The notes beneath the pieces were generated by a model that worked only from the letters and a program-made list of their open reading frames with translations, did not search any database and had not been told where the DNA came from. The translations under genes were made by a program, and so were the position numbers. From an uncultured Ulvibacter sp. (GTDB lineage Bacteria; Bacteroidota; Bacteroidia; Flavobacteriales; Flavobacteriaceae), in NCBI GenBank assembly GCA_938041335.1, contig CALIAF010000042.1, forward strand, positions 1-61,619: a stretch of 61,619 nt of DNA, given 5' to 3'. Positions 18,662 through 27,212 of this stretch are shown piece after piece (position 1 is the stretch's first letter; each line of letters starts with the position of its first letter).

Positions 18662-19825
18662 ATGGCAAAAGAAATTAAAAATTTAAAAGACTTACAGAAC
18701 ACAGAGTATTCACTTAGAAAACTCTTTGAAGAAGCAGAAGATTTTCTACCCTTACTGGGTACAGATTATGTAGAATTAATTGTAGGAAATGCGAAGCAAG
18801 CAGCACATTTCTATAAAACCGCTTTTGGTTTTCAAAGTGAAGCCTACGCGGGTCTAGAGACTGGATTAAAAGACCGCGTGTCTTATGTAATCAAGCAGGA
18901 CAAAATTAGATTAATGTTAACAACACCACTTACAGAAGGTGGCGAACTTAACCGTCATATTAATGAGCATGGTGATGCAGCAAAAGTAATTGCATTATGG
19001 GTGCCAGATGCAACCAAGTCGTTTGAAGAAACTACAAAGCGTGGGGCAAAACCATATATGGAGCCTACCAGAGAAGAAGATGAACATGGTTGGATTATCA
19101 AATCTGGAATCTACACCTATGGGGAGACGGTACACTTATTTATAGAGCGCGAGAACTACAATGGTTTATTTCTTCCAGGCTTTGAAAAATGGGAATCACA
19201 CTACAATCCAGAGCCAGTAGGGTTAAAATTTATTGACCACATAGTTGGTAATGTAGGATGGGGAGAGATGAATAAATGGTGTGAGTTTTATGCAAAGACA
19301 ATGGGCTTTGCTCAGATTATTAGTTTTGCAGATGATGATATCGCTACAGATTACACGGCATTAATGTCTAAGGTAATGAGTAATGGTAACGGGCGTATCA
19401 AGTTCCCTATTAACGAACCGGCAAAAGGGAAAAAGAAGTCGCAAATAGAAGAATATCTTGATTTTTATGGTGGAGCAGGAGTGCAGCATATGGCTTTAGC
19501 TACAGATGATATTGTAGCAACGGTAAGCGCTATGCGAGATCGTGGCGTAGAGTTCTTATACGTGCCAGACACTTATTACGATGATGTCTTAGAAAGAGTT
19601 GGTGAAATTGATGAGGATATAGAAGTATTGCGTAAGCACGGGATATTAATTGACCGTGATGAAGAGGGGTATTTACTACAGTTATTTACAAACAACATCT
19701 TAGACAGACCCACTATGTTTATTGAAGTAATACAACGCAAAGGCGCGCAGTCTTTTGGCGTCGGAAATTTTAAAGCTTTATTTGAAGCAATAGAAAGACA
19801 ACAAGCCAAGCGTGGTACACTTTAG
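18662..19825 (+). CDS. hppD: 4-Hydroxyphenylpyruvate dioxygenase
   Basis: 387 residues, normal length. It converts 4-hydroxyphenylpyruvate to homogentisate in tyrosine catabolism, using Fe(II) and O2. Two vicinal-oxygen-chelate domains are visible. The iron ligands are His193 (FIDHIVGNV), His276 (GVQHMALAT) and Glu355 (MFIEVIQR). The C-terminal gating segment FGVGNFKALFEAIERQQ matches HPPD. No other tyrosine-degradation gene is adjacent. A strong terminator follows. Confidence 0.95.
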   Translation: MAKEIKNLKDLQNTEYSLRKLFEEAEDFLPLLGTDYVELIVGNAKQAAHFYKTAFGFQSEAYAGLETGLKDRVSYVIKQDKIRLMLTTPLTEGGELNRHINEHGDAAKVIALWVPDATKSFEETTKRGAKPYMEPTREEDEHGWIIKSGIYTYGETVHLFIERENYNGLFLPGFEKWESHYNPEPVGLKFIDHIVGNVGWGEMNKWCEFYAKTMGFAQIISFADDDIATDYTALMSKVMSNGNGRIKFPINEPAKGKKKSQIEEYLDFYGGAGVQHMALATDDIVATVSAMRDRGVEFLYVPDTYYDDVLERVGEIDEDIEVLRKHGILIDRDEEGYLLQLFTNNILDRPTMFIEVIQRKGAQSFGVGNFKALFEAIERQQAKRGTL

Positions 19826-19849
19826 TGATTAGTGATTAGTGATTAGTGA
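19824..19849. repeat. Short tandem heptamer repeat (AGTGATT)
   Basis: Three perfect tandem copies of AGTGATT and a partial fourth, overlapping the hppD stop codon. Such arrays are common in flavobacterial intergenic regions; no function is evident. Confidence 0.7.
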
Positions 19850-19866
19850 ACAGGGAACAGTTTTAT

Positions 19867-19893
19867 AGCCACTCCAGACGGAGTGGCTTTTTT
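19867..19893 (+). terminator. Rho-independent terminator after hppD
   Basis: Perfect 9-bp stem AGCCACTCC / GGAGTGGCT with a 4-base loop AGAC and a T run. Confidence 0.9.
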
Positions 19894-20134
19894 ATTGTTG
19901 TCGTTCCGCACTTGTTGCGGAACCGCTTTCCCACAAGCCTAAATAATAAACAAAAGAACAATCTAAGTTCCTTACCCAAGCAGCGAGTTCTGTACAATGA
20001 ATCCTACTATTGATGTTCTGCGTATAGGGCAAGGTGGGGCGCCTTCGGCGACACGGAAGAGCCTGCCTCGCATTTATTGCGGGGGTGCAACGTGCAGTGT
20101 CTAATCCAGTATCAAATCAAGTCCAATTTTTCCT
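19894..20134. other. GC-richer intergenic stretch with hairpin, no gene
   Basis: Between the hppD terminator and the nitroreductase start there is a perfect 8-bp hairpin (GTTCCGCA/TGCGGAAC, 19903-19923). A stretch near 20030-20100 is noticeably GC-rich (GGGGCGCCTTCGGCGAC). The open frame that extends the nitroreductase upstream to 20034 runs through this material and looks non-coding. Probably a degenerate repeat remnant. Confidence 0.4.
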
Positions 20135-20147
20135 TAAATTTGCCGCT

Positions 20148-20714
20148 ATGAAAACCACTCTCTCAAACCTAATTGCCTCAAGGAGATCCGTATTTCCCGG
20201 CCAGTATAACGCAGCGCCTATTTCCGAAGTAGAAATAAAAACGATACTAGAAGCTGCAAACTGGGCACCTACACATAGACGCACAGAACCTTGGCGCTTT
20301 AAGGTCTTGCAGGGTCAGGCAAAGACAAATTTGGGGCAGTTTCTGGCAGCAAAATACAAAGAAACAACCGCGAAATTTTCGGAAATCAAGTACAATAAAA
20401 TAGCACAAAAAATGGAGCAAAGTGCGGCTGTAATAGCAATCTGCATGCAGCGCGATGAAAAAGAAAGTGTCCCAGAATGGGAAGAGATTGCCGCAGTTGC
20501 GATGGCAGTGCAAAATATGTGGTTAATGGCTCACGAAATGGAAATTGGCGCCTACTGGAGTAGTCCAGCAACAATAGCACAGATGCATAGCTTTTTCGAT
20601 TTTAATCCTGGCGAAAGTTGTCTAGGTTTTTTCTACATGGGAAAGTATGATGGAGATCTAGAAGTAGGAACACGCTTGACAACAATAGCTGATAAAACTA
20701 CGTGGTTACAATAA
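20148..20714 (+). CDS. Nitroreductase family flavoprotein
   Basis: About 188 residues from ATG 20148. A TAAATTTG box (20135-20142) lies just upstream, and the longer frame from 20034 is a compositionally odd extension. Family features: IASRRSVFPGQY (FMN phosphate-binding Arg pair), ILEAANWAPTHRRTEPWRF, VAMAVQNMWLMAHEMEIGAYWSSP and the closing FFYMGKYDG. Members are FMN-dependent NAD(P)H oxidoreductases; the physiological substrate is unknown. Its stop codon is 6 bp from the convergent DUF456 gene. Confidence 0.9.
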   Translation: MKTTLSNLIASRRSVFPGQYNAAPISEVEIKTILEAANWAPTHRRTEPWRFKVLQGQAKTNLGQFLAAKYKETTAKFSEIKYNKIAQKMEQSAAVIAICMQRDEKESVPEWEEIAAVAMAVQNMWLMAHEMEIGAYWSSPATIAQMHSFFDFNPGESCLGFFYMGKYDGDLEVGTRLTTIADKTTWLQ

Positions 20715-20720
20715 TTGGCA

Positions 20721-21236
20721 TTACACTTGTAAAAGAGACGCAATCACATCCCAATGTACATATGCCTTGTAACAAAAGAGGGCTAAAAAAGCGAGTGTAG
20801 CAAACACCTTTAATACGGTAGAAGCTAAAAAACCAATAAACGAACCAAAAGCAGCTTTTAATGCGGGCTCAAATGGGGTGTTGCTCACTATCATTTCTCC
20901 AAAAAGGGCTCCTAAAAAAGAACCTATTAAAATACCGAGCGGAATTGGGATAAATAACCCTATAAAAAGACCAATAATGGCTCCCCAAGCACCTGCTTTT
21001 GTGCCTCCAAAACGTTTTGTGCCCATAGCTGGTATGATGTAATCCAGTATGTAGATACCTATTGCAATGACAAAGGTGATTCCTAATAACCAATAGTCAA
21101 TCGCTATTATTGAGCTAAGGTGAAGTAGAAGTAATCCCACCCAACTTATGGGAGTTCCCGGAATTACGGGCAGAATTGCACCAGCAATACCGATAAACAT
21201 TAAAACAAATCCAATAATGATAAGGGTTGTATCCAT
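20721..21236 (-). CDS. DUF456 membrane protein
   Basis: 171 residues, almost entirely hydrophobic, with about five membrane segments and the family's glycine-rich loops (LPVIPGTPISWVGLLLL, FGGTKAGAWGAIIGLFIG, PLGILIGSFLGALFGEM). DUF456 proteins are small inner-membrane proteins of unknown function. The gene is divergent from blaI across a 258-bp region that holds the tandem palindromes described separately. Confidence 0.88.
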   Translation of the reverse strand: MDTTLIIIGFVLMFIGIAGAILPVIPGTPISWVGLLLLHLSSIIAIDYWLLGITFVIAIGIYILDYIIPAMGTKRFGGTKAGAWGAIIGLFIGLFIPIPLGILIGSFLGALFGEMIVSNTPFEPALKAAFGSFIGFLASTVLKVFATLAFLALFCYKAYVHWDVIASLLQV

Positions 21237-21244
21237 ACAAAAAG

Positions 21245-21319
21245 TTAGTACTAATATACTACCAAAAGTTACAATATAAAATTTATAACTAAATAATTAG
21301 TTTAACTAAAATATTAGTT
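21245..21319. promoter_or_regulatory. Tandem palindromic operators between DUF456 and blaI genes
   Basis: Two perfect 16-bp palindromes of the form AACTAA-N4-TTAGTT (AACTAAATAATTAGTT at 21287-21302, AACTAAAATATTAGTT at 21304-21319) lie in tandem with one base between them, so their dyads are 17 bp apart. A related palindrome TTAGTACTAA is at 21245-21254, beside the DUF456 start. BlaI/MecI repressors bind paired dyads near their own promoters, so these are the likely operators of the adjacent blaI-blaR1 genes. The binding is inferred, not shown. Confidence 0.6.
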
Positions 21320-21330
21320 ATAAGTTTGGG

Positions 21331-21445
21331 CTTCGGTACATTTTAAAGATTAAAAAAAATAAATTTTTAAAATACGCAGCTACCCAAATTTTAAGCACGA
21401 AGAAAATAGCTATTAACAATGTCAGATTGAGCGCAGTCGAAATCC
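21331..21445. repeat. Dispersed intergenic repeat fragments upstream of blaI
   Basis: CTTCGGTACATTTT (21331-21344) is the exact reverse complement of 18555-18568. GATTGAGCGCAGTCGAAATC (21425-21444) is of the type of a widespread flavobacterial intergenic repeat. Both lie between the palindromic operators and the blaI start, so they may lengthen the leader. Confidence 0.5.
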
Positions 21446-21494
21446 ATTACATAGCACACTTTATAAATAAAGACCAATTACTAAAGACCAAAAA

Positions 21495-21854
21495 ATGAAA
21501 CAACTCACAAAGGCAGAAGAAGAAATCATGCAACACCTATGGGACTTAGGGGAGGCAAATGTAGCTTCGCTTGTAGCGCAGTTTCCAGAACCAAAACCTG
21601 CCACAAATACGGTGAGTACCATTGTGCGAATTTTAGAAAGTAAAGATTTTGTTGATTACCGTAAGGAAGGCAGAGGTCATATTTATTTTGCGAAGATCAA
21701 GAAAACGGAGTATAGTAATCAGTCTATAAACAAATTAGTAGATGGTTACTTTAAAGGTAGTTTTAAGAGTATGGTTTCTTTTTTTGTGGAGAAGAACGAC
21801 ATTAGCGTTCAAGAACTAGAGACGGTTTTAAAGGAAATTAATAAAGAAAAATAA
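21495..21854 (+). CDS. blaI: BlaI/MecI/CopY family transcriptional repressor
   Basis: 119 residues. A winged-helix N-terminus (LTKAEEEIMQHLWDLGEANVASLV...TNTVSTIVRILESKDFVDYRKEGRGHIYF) is followed by a C-terminal dimerisation helix region (YSNQSINKLVDGYFKGSFKSMVSFFVEK). Family repressors are inactivated by cleavage after their partner BlaR1 senses a ligand. The partner M56 peptidase gene begins 2 bp downstream. In Bacteroidota such pairs are widespread and not tied to beta-lactamases; none is near. Confidence 0.93.
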   Translation: MKQLTKAEEEIMQHLWDLGEANVASLVAQFPEPKPATNTVSTIVRILESKDFVDYRKEGRGHIYFAKIKKTEYSNQSINKLVDGYFKGSFKSMVSFFVEKNDISVQELETVLKEINKEK

Positions 21855-21856
21855 TT

Positions 21857-23338
21857 ATGACACATTACATAATACAGGTCATCGTTTTTCAACTGTTATT
21901 TTTAGCGGTGTATTTGCTTGCACTTAAAAACGAGACATTTTTTACGTACAATCGTATGTATCTTATTGGAGTTACTATGGTGTCTTTTGTGTTGCCATTT
22001 TTAAAATTTGATATCATTAATGAACAAATACCTACATTGTTTAGAACGCAATTGCCTACTGTTTTTCTGGGAAATACTGGTGAAGAAATAAACGGTGCTT
22101 CCTTTTTATTAGACCCTGTTTTTATTACAGCATCTTCAATAAGCGTGTCCACTATTCTTTTTATTATATATGGGCTAGGAGTTGCAATTGCTGCAGCACT
22201 TTTTATTTTAAAACTTCGGAAATTAGCTGGACTACGTAAAATAGGAAACCATAGTAGTTATGACGGCTATCGTGTTTGTGTGCTCCCGCAATCAAATCAG
22301 GCTTTTACTTTTTTAAGAACGATGTATCTTGGAGATCTTATTTCCGAAGCAGAAAAAACGCACATCATTGCTCACGAAAAAATACATATTGATCAAAGAC
22401 ACGCGCTTGATCTCTTACTTTTTGAAGTGTTAAAAATTGTCTTTTGGTTTAACCCAATGGTATATGTGTTTCAGAAGCAACTTCAAACTTTACACGAGTA
22501 TGCCGCAGATTATGCTGTAGCAAAAGACGATAAAAACGAGTATTATCAGAAACTATTATCTCGGGTTTTTGGGACTACTTCTATATCATTTATTAATACA
22601 TTTTTCAATCATTCATTAATCAAAAAACGAATAACTATGTTACAAAAATCAAAATCAAATCGCATTTCAATAGTAAAGTACTTGTTAATTATTCCATTTA
22701 TTGCGGGGATGTTGACCTACACTTCTTGTGCTAATGAATCTACAGAAGACGCAACAATAGCAGAGGGTGACACAGAAGTAATGCAAAAAATTAATGAACT
22801 TGCAGAGGCTATCATGAAAGTGGGGAATATTTCTGACGAAGAGATAAAGGCATTAGAGTTTTTAGCTGCAGAAGCTAAACCAGGAGATAAAATTTATACA
22901 TCTGTCCAAGAGTATTTAGATGATCCAGATGCTAAGAGGTATAAGATCATAGAAAGAAATGATTGGGTAAATCAATCTGATGTTCCATTTGCCGTAATTG
23001 ACCAAGTGCCAGTTTTTCCAGGCTGTGAGAATCAAAAAAATAACGCAACTTCAAAAAGTTGTTTTAGTGAGGCCATTCAAAAACACGTAGGTGAAAACTT
23101 TAATACGAAGCTCGCAAATGATACAAATCTCTCAGGAAAACAGCGCATTTCTGTGCAATTTAAGATTACAAAAAATGGTATGATTTCAGATGTTAAAGCA
23201 CGTGCACCACACCCTTTACTTGAAGCAGAAGCGATTAGAGTGGTAAATTTATTGCCAAAAGTAACTCCTGGTATGCATGAAGACAAAGCAGTAGGCGTAT
23301 TATATTCATTACCAATACTATTTAATATTGAAGAATAA
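21857..23338 (+). CDS. BlaR1-like M56 membrane metallopeptidase with C-terminal TonB-like domain
   Basis: 493 residues. Four membrane segments lie in the N-terminal 290 residues. The cytoplasmic zinc peptidase motif is HEKIH (His173, Glu174, His177), with the downstream YAADYAV/ND element and the conserved SLIKKRITML before the last membrane segment (YLLIIPFIAGMLTYTSC). The periplasmic part lacks a penicillin-binding sensor domain. It ends in a TonB C-terminal-like domain (about 370-490: FPGCE...ISVQFKITKNGMISDVKARAPHP...EAIRVVNLLPKVTPG). It probably cleaves BlaI in response to an envelope signal. Its 3' end overlaps the next gene by 11 bp. Confidence 0.92.
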   Translation: MTHYIIQVIVFQLLFLAVYLLALKNETFFTYNRMYLIGVTMVSFVLPFLKFDIINEQIPTLFRTQLPTVFLGNTGEEINGASFLLDPVFITASSISVSTILFIIYGLGVAIAAALFILKLRKLAGLRKIGNHSSYDGYRVCVLPQSNQAFTFLRTMYLGDLISEAEKTHIIAHEKIHIDQRHALDLLLFEVLKIVFWFNPMVYVFQKQLQTLHEYAADYAVAKDDKNEYYQKLLSRVFGTTSISFINTFFNHSLIKKRITMLQKSKSNRISIVKYLLIIPFIAGMLTYTSCANESTEDATIAEGDTEVMQKINELAEAIMKVGNISDEEIKALEFLAAEAKPGDKIYTSVQEYLDDPDAKRYKIIERNDWVNQSDVPFAVIDQVPVFPGCENQKNNATSKSCFSEAIQKHVGENFNTKLANDTNLSGKQRISVQFKITKNGMISDVKARAPHPLLEAEAIRVVNLLPKVTPGMHEDKAVGVLYSLPILFNIEE

Positions 23339-24458
23339 GATTTTCTGCATACTACTAACAATCATAGCCTGCACCTCAGTGCAGGCTCAGTTGCATAAGG
23401 GGGATAGCTTATATACGATGGGTAATTATCAAGAAGCGATAAAAGCCTATACAGCTGTTACTGACGCTGATATTAAAATAGCCAAGTGTTATAATGCTTT
23501 GGGCAACACTACAAAAGCACTAAGGTATTATAAACAAGGATTAGAAAGAGATGATCAATCTATCCTTACTCGATATGAATACGGCAAATTGCTCTTAAAA
23601 GCGGACCGTTATAAAAAAGCAGATCAAATTTTCGAATCACTAGAGAGAGCGTCTCCAAAAAATCCAGAATTTGTTTATCAATCTGCTGTGGCAAAAGAAG
23701 CATTAAACGATAGCACGGCGGTGTTAAAGTATATGTTTGTCACCATGTTGGACCCTGCACATCTCAATGCACAGTATAAACTTGCGAAACACTTTACATC
23801 CAAACGCAATTTTGTACAAGCAGCAGAACGTGTTTCTATAGGGTTAAAAGCAGACCCAGAGAGTACTCGTTTTATTAACCTTAATGCCCTCATTTACTTT
23901 TATTCTAAAAATTACCATGGGGCGGTCAAGCAATACGAAAATTTAATAGCATTACACCAAAGCAACGAACAATTACATAATAATCTTGCCATTAGTTATG
24001 CAAAGACCAATCAGTTTTTAAAAGCGATTGGCCAATATAAAATACTCATTGAAAAGTATACTGATGAAAACCCTACCTATCATTTTAATTTAGGTAAAAT
24101 GCACCAAGCAGAGAAAAACCCTGTATTGGCTATAGAAAGTATCAATCAAGCCATTGCCTTGCAAGACATACCGTTAGATATGCAGTACCTGACATTGGCT
24201 ACTATATATAAAAGGCAAGGTGATTATAAAAACACCTTTTTAATGATAGAAAAAGCGATTTCAGAAAACCCCAATGATGAGATGTTACGCTATCAATATG
24301 CAGTTGCTGCAGATAATTACTTTAAAGAAGAAAAGAGTGTTATTAAACTATATGAGGCCTATTTAGAGCGTTTTGGAGCAACAGCTAGATATAGTGAGTT
24401 AGTGCGTGAGCGAATAAGAGATATAAAGACAAAGATCCATTTTGAGAAGAAGGAATAG
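23328..24458 (+). CDS. Secreted tetratricopeptide-repeat protein
   Basis: 376 residues. The start is a TTG at 23328 that overlaps the end of blaR1; it gives a good signal peptide (KNKIFCILLTIIACTSVQAQ) and the next in-frame ATG falls inside the first TPR. About eight TPR units fill residues 25-350 (for example YTMGNYQEAIKAYTAV and NLGKMHQAEKNPVLAIESINQAIAL). It is periplasmic and likely a protein-binding scaffold for the blaR1 sensing system. Function not known. Confidence 0.82.
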   Translation: MKNKIFCILLTIIACTSVQAQLHKGDSLYTMGNYQEAIKAYTAVTDADIKIAKCYNALGNTTKALRYYKQGLERDDQSILTRYEYGKLLLKADRYKKADQIFESLERASPKNPEFVYQSAVAKEALNDSTAVLKYMFVTMLDPAHLNAQYKLAKHFTSKRNFVQAAERVSIGLKADPESTRFINLNALIYFYSKNYHGAVKQYENLIALHQSNEQLHNNLAISYAKTNQFLKAIGQYKILIEKYTDENPTYHFNLGKMHQAEKNPVLAIESINQAIALQDIPLDMQYLTLATIYKRQGDYKNTFLMIEKAISENPNDEMLRYQYAVAADNYFKEEKSVIKLYEAYLERFGATARYSELVRERIRDIKTKIHFEKKE

Positions 24459-24497
24459 CAAAAACTCCGACTAGAATTTGTACTTTTCCCATTCAGA

Positions 24498-24986
24498 ATG
24501 AACAATTTAATGCGAATTACACTTCTTTTTATCCTAGTTTTATCGGCAAGCTCTTGCCAGTATTTTGATACTGAAAAAATTTCTGCAGAAACATTTTATG
24601 AAGAAGAAATCAAAACCATTAATTTACATGAAGTAGATGCCTATCCTGCTTTTCAAGAATGTGAATCTGCAATTGAAAAAGAAGAAAAACGGCTGTGTTT
24701 TGAGAATGAACTTACCGCTAGAATTGCACAATCGTTATCTCGAGAATCTTTAAAAGCAATCCACACCTTAAAAGATACCATTTGGGTTAATTTTTCTATT
24801 TCCGAAACTGCAAAAATTGAGGTGATAGACGTAAAAGTAGATAGTCTTGTTCATTTAGAATTTCCGAAGTTACACGCCACTGTTGCCCAAAAAATAGATA
24901 GTATTGTTTTAAAAGCACCGGCTTATAAAAGAGGAATTCCCGTTAGAACTAACTTTAGCTTGCCTATAGTTATTAAAACGGAGTAG
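24498..24986 (+). CDS. Lipoprotein with degenerate TonB-like domain
   Basis: 162 residues. The lipoprotein signal ends SASSC with Cys20 lipidated. The mature part (AYPAFQECESAIEKEEKRLCFENEL... TIWVNFSISETAKIEVIDV) repeats the layout of the TonB-like tail of the upstream BlaR1 (VFPGCENQ...SCFSEAI... RISVQFKITKNGMISDV), including the spaced cysteines. It therefore looks like a detached paralogue of that domain. It ends one base before the stop of the convergent gene. Role unknown; envelope location is predicted. Confidence 0.75.
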   Translation: MNNLMRITLLFILVLSASSCQYFDTEKISAETFYEEEIKTINLHEVDAYPAFQECESAIEKEEKRLCFENELTARIAQSLSRESLKAIHTLKDTIWVNFSISETAKIEVIDVKVDSLVHLEFPKLHATVAQKIDSIVLKAPAYKRGIPVRTNFSLPIVIKTE

Positions 24987-25868
24987 TTATAATTCAAGCT
25001 TATAGCCTACTTGTAAATTAGTAGGAAACTCACCATTACTGTCACTATTTAACGCCACGAGATCATCTAAGAATATCGTGATAAAGCCATTGCCCATTGG
25101 GATATCTGCACCAAGACCTAAACTTACTGGAAAATCAAAATTAGCACCAGATGTATCTACTAATACGGGCTCTGGAGCTCCCGCCATGTCTATGAGCGTT
25201 TCACTACAAATATTAGTGTAAGCCGCGTACTTAGCGTTAACATACACGTCAAATTTAGGTTGCATCACAAATTTAAATCTATAATTTAATGAAGTTTGAA
25301 AAGCGCTATAATTATAGTCACTCGTTTTAAAAGTGTTTGCTAAACGCAATACCATCGCGTGTCTCTTTAGTTTGGCCCTGTCTGCAAGTTCTACTTCTGC
25401 TCCTAGTTGCAATTGGGTGCTGTTTTCAGGGTTTTCACTAAAGTTGCTGTTGGTAATTCCAGCAAACCCGCCTAAACGCAGTACTGGCTTTAAAGGGCTA
25501 GCTGTTTTAATAAATGACGGGTCCTTTAGTCCATTATAACTATCATAAAAGTTTCTGAGACTAGATAACGTGAGGTCGACATTGCTAGTGGAAATAGCAA
25601 CATCAGCTGTTTGTGCTTCTAGAGTTTTCCTGAATTCCTTATTGTAGATTCCGCCCTCTTTTGTGTTTTTTAACTCTAATATCGCATCCTCTTTTTTAGA
25701 AAAGTAACGATATTCTCCATCAATGGTATTCCATAATAAGGAGAGTGTACCTTCTACTTCAGTTTTAAGAGAGAGTGATTCGCCATTTACAGTATAGGTG
25801 TTTTGTGCCGTAATAGCACAAGTAAATAACATTATGATACCACAAAGTAGGACGTGTAGATTTTTCAT
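24987..25868 (-). CDS. Predicted outer-membrane beta-barrel-type protein, unknown function
   Basis: 293 residues with a signal peptide (residues 1-21, ending AITAQ). The N-terminal third (about 22-125) is a mixed segment. The C-terminal part alternates hydrophobic and polar residues and ends in a hydrophobic strand (LQVGYKLEL), with patterns such as LRLGGFAGIT, LNYRFKFVM and VSLGLGADIPMGNGF typical of small outer-membrane barrels. No named family. Adjacent stop codons with the convergent lipoprotein gene mean the two share no transcript. Confidence 0.65.
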   Translation of the reverse strand: MKNLHVLLCGIIMLFTCAITAQNTYTVNGESLSLKTEVEGTLSLLWNTIDGEYRYFSKKEDAILELKNTKEGGIYNKEFRKTLEAQTADVAISTSNVDLTLSSLRNFYDSYNGLKDPSFIKTASPLKPVLRLGGFAGITNSNFSENPENSTQLQLGAEVELADRAKLKRHAMVLRLANTFKTSDYNYSAFQTSLNYRFKFVMQPKFDVYVNAKYAAYTNICSETLIDMAGAPEPVLVDTSGANFDFPVSLGLGADIPMGNGFITIFLDDLVALNSDSNGEFPTNLQVGYKLEL

Positions 25869-26075
25869 AGGTATAGGTTTAGGACCTTATAAAGATATAA
25901 ATTTTATTGAACTCATTTTGATTTTTTGTTTAGAACCGAAAATTGCGGCTTTTGTGATATAAGAAAATCATTTTTATTCTGTATCGCATCAGCCACGGTG
26001 AATTAAAATGATAAGGTTAAGGTGCAAAACGAATACTTTGTAAGTAAAAGAAAAAGTAAAAATGAGTTCTTGTAC

Positions 26076-27212
26076 TTATTGACTGTGCGAGCGCTCCTTC
26101 CATGTATAATTTGTGAACATGCTTTTTAAAACCACCCAACAAGAAACCAAGGCATACACATAGACATGACTCATCACTTTTACTGCGGAAATGTGCCTAC
26201 CAAAAAACCGCCCTGTTTTATGTAACAATAGATAATCAATAAAGATTTTAAGACCTAAAGCCAAAAGACCAAGCCATATGTTTAAGCCCAATAATAGTAT
26301 TAGAATAGGTAGTAAAACAATGCTGAGGTTTGTGGCAAAAACAACGAGCCCTAAAATCTTTGCAGATTTGTTTTTTTGACTTCCAGTTTTCTTTGCCCAT
26401 CGCAGGCGTTGAGAAATGATTGCCTTCCAGCTTTTCTCTGGAAATGTAGAGACAATCGCACCTTTATTAGCAAGATAACCTACTTTTTCTGGAAATTTAG
26501 ACTGCGCATTTTCTAGCATAAAAATATCATCTCCACTGGCAATCTTATTATTGTTGTTAAAACCGTTTAGGCTTCTGAAAAGGGTTTTAGTGTACGCGAG
26601 ATTAGCACCATTACAGAGCAATCCTTTTCCGTTACCAAAACTTCCCATCGTAATACCTTGTAAACTTAAATTGTCAAGTAATTGATATTGATCAATAAAA
26701 GATTTGGAAGATTTGTAGACCAAGGGGCCAACGATAAATTCTTTTTGATTGTTAGATAGGTAATGATGAAAACTAGAAAGCCAAGTTGTGGGCAACTCAC
26801 AGTCTGCATCTGTAGTAACAATCCATTCGTTTTTTGCTGCAGAAATAGCTGTTGTAATGGCATCCTTCTTCGGAGACTTTGAGCTTCTAATGTTTTTAAG
26901 CACTAGAATTTGTAGCAACAAATTTTCACGGATAAAAGATTCAATAACTTGTATTGAAGTATCCTTAGAATCATCGTCTACAAGTAAAATTTCAAAGCAA
27001 TCTTTAGCGTAATTTAAATTAGCCAATGATTGCAATAAGCCGAGTAATCTTTCGGCTTCGTTTCTAAATGGTATTACGATAGAGAATTTTGTTAATGGTT
27101 TTGAGGGGTCTTCATTTTTTACTATTTCAGAAGCAAGCGCAAGTTTATTAATCCTTGTATAGTACTTGCCTATCATCACGGAGTATATGATTATGATTAG
27201 TAGTACTATCAT
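26076..27212 (-). CDS. Family 2 glycosyltransferase, membrane-bound
   Basis: 378 residues. An N-terminal membrane anchor is followed by a GT-A fold: FSIVIPFRNEAERL, LLVDDDSKDTS, VTTDADCELP (DxD-like) and the acceptor motif region GDDIFML with SQRLRWAKKTG (QxxRW-like). Three C-terminal membrane segments follow. The layout resembles processive and lipid-linked GT2 enzymes. It overlaps the upstream LPG-synthase-like flippase gene by 4 bp, so the pair probably builds and positions a membrane glycolipid. Product unknown. Confidence 0.85.
   Translation of the reverse strand: MIVLLIIIIYSVMIGKYYTRINKLALASEIVKNEDPSKPLTKFSIVIPFRNEAERLLGLLQSLANLNYAKDCFEILLVDDDSKDTSIQVIESFIRENLLLQILVLKNIRSSKSPKKDAITTAISAAKNEWIVTTDADCELPTTWLSSFHHYLSNNQKEFIVGPLVYKSSKSFIDQYQLLDNLSLQGITMGSFGNGKGLLCNGANLAYTKTLFRSLNGFNNNNKIASGDDIFMLENAQSKFPEKVGYLANKGAIVSTFPEKSWKAIISQRLRWAKKTGSQKNKSAKILGLVVFATNLSIVLLPILILLLGLNIWLGLLALGLKIFIDYLLLHKTGRFFGRHISAVKVMSHVYVYALVSCWVVLKSMFTNYTWKERSHSQ

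Noticed and set aside
20034-20147. Upstream extension of the nitroreductase
   Set aside because: The extra 38 residues come from a GC-rich intergenic remnant; the family fold begins at ATG 20148 behind a TAAATTTG box.
15321-22632. Similar strings near 15321 (CATCAATCAAAAAACGAACA) and 22608-22632 in blaR1
   Set aside because: The second encodes the conserved SLIKKRI motif; the similarity is about 16 bases of AT-rich sequence and looks accidental.
21495-23338. Beta-lactam resistance locus because of BlaI/BlaR1 homology
   Set aside because: The sensor lacks a penicillin-binding domain and no beta-lactamase or PBP gene is present.
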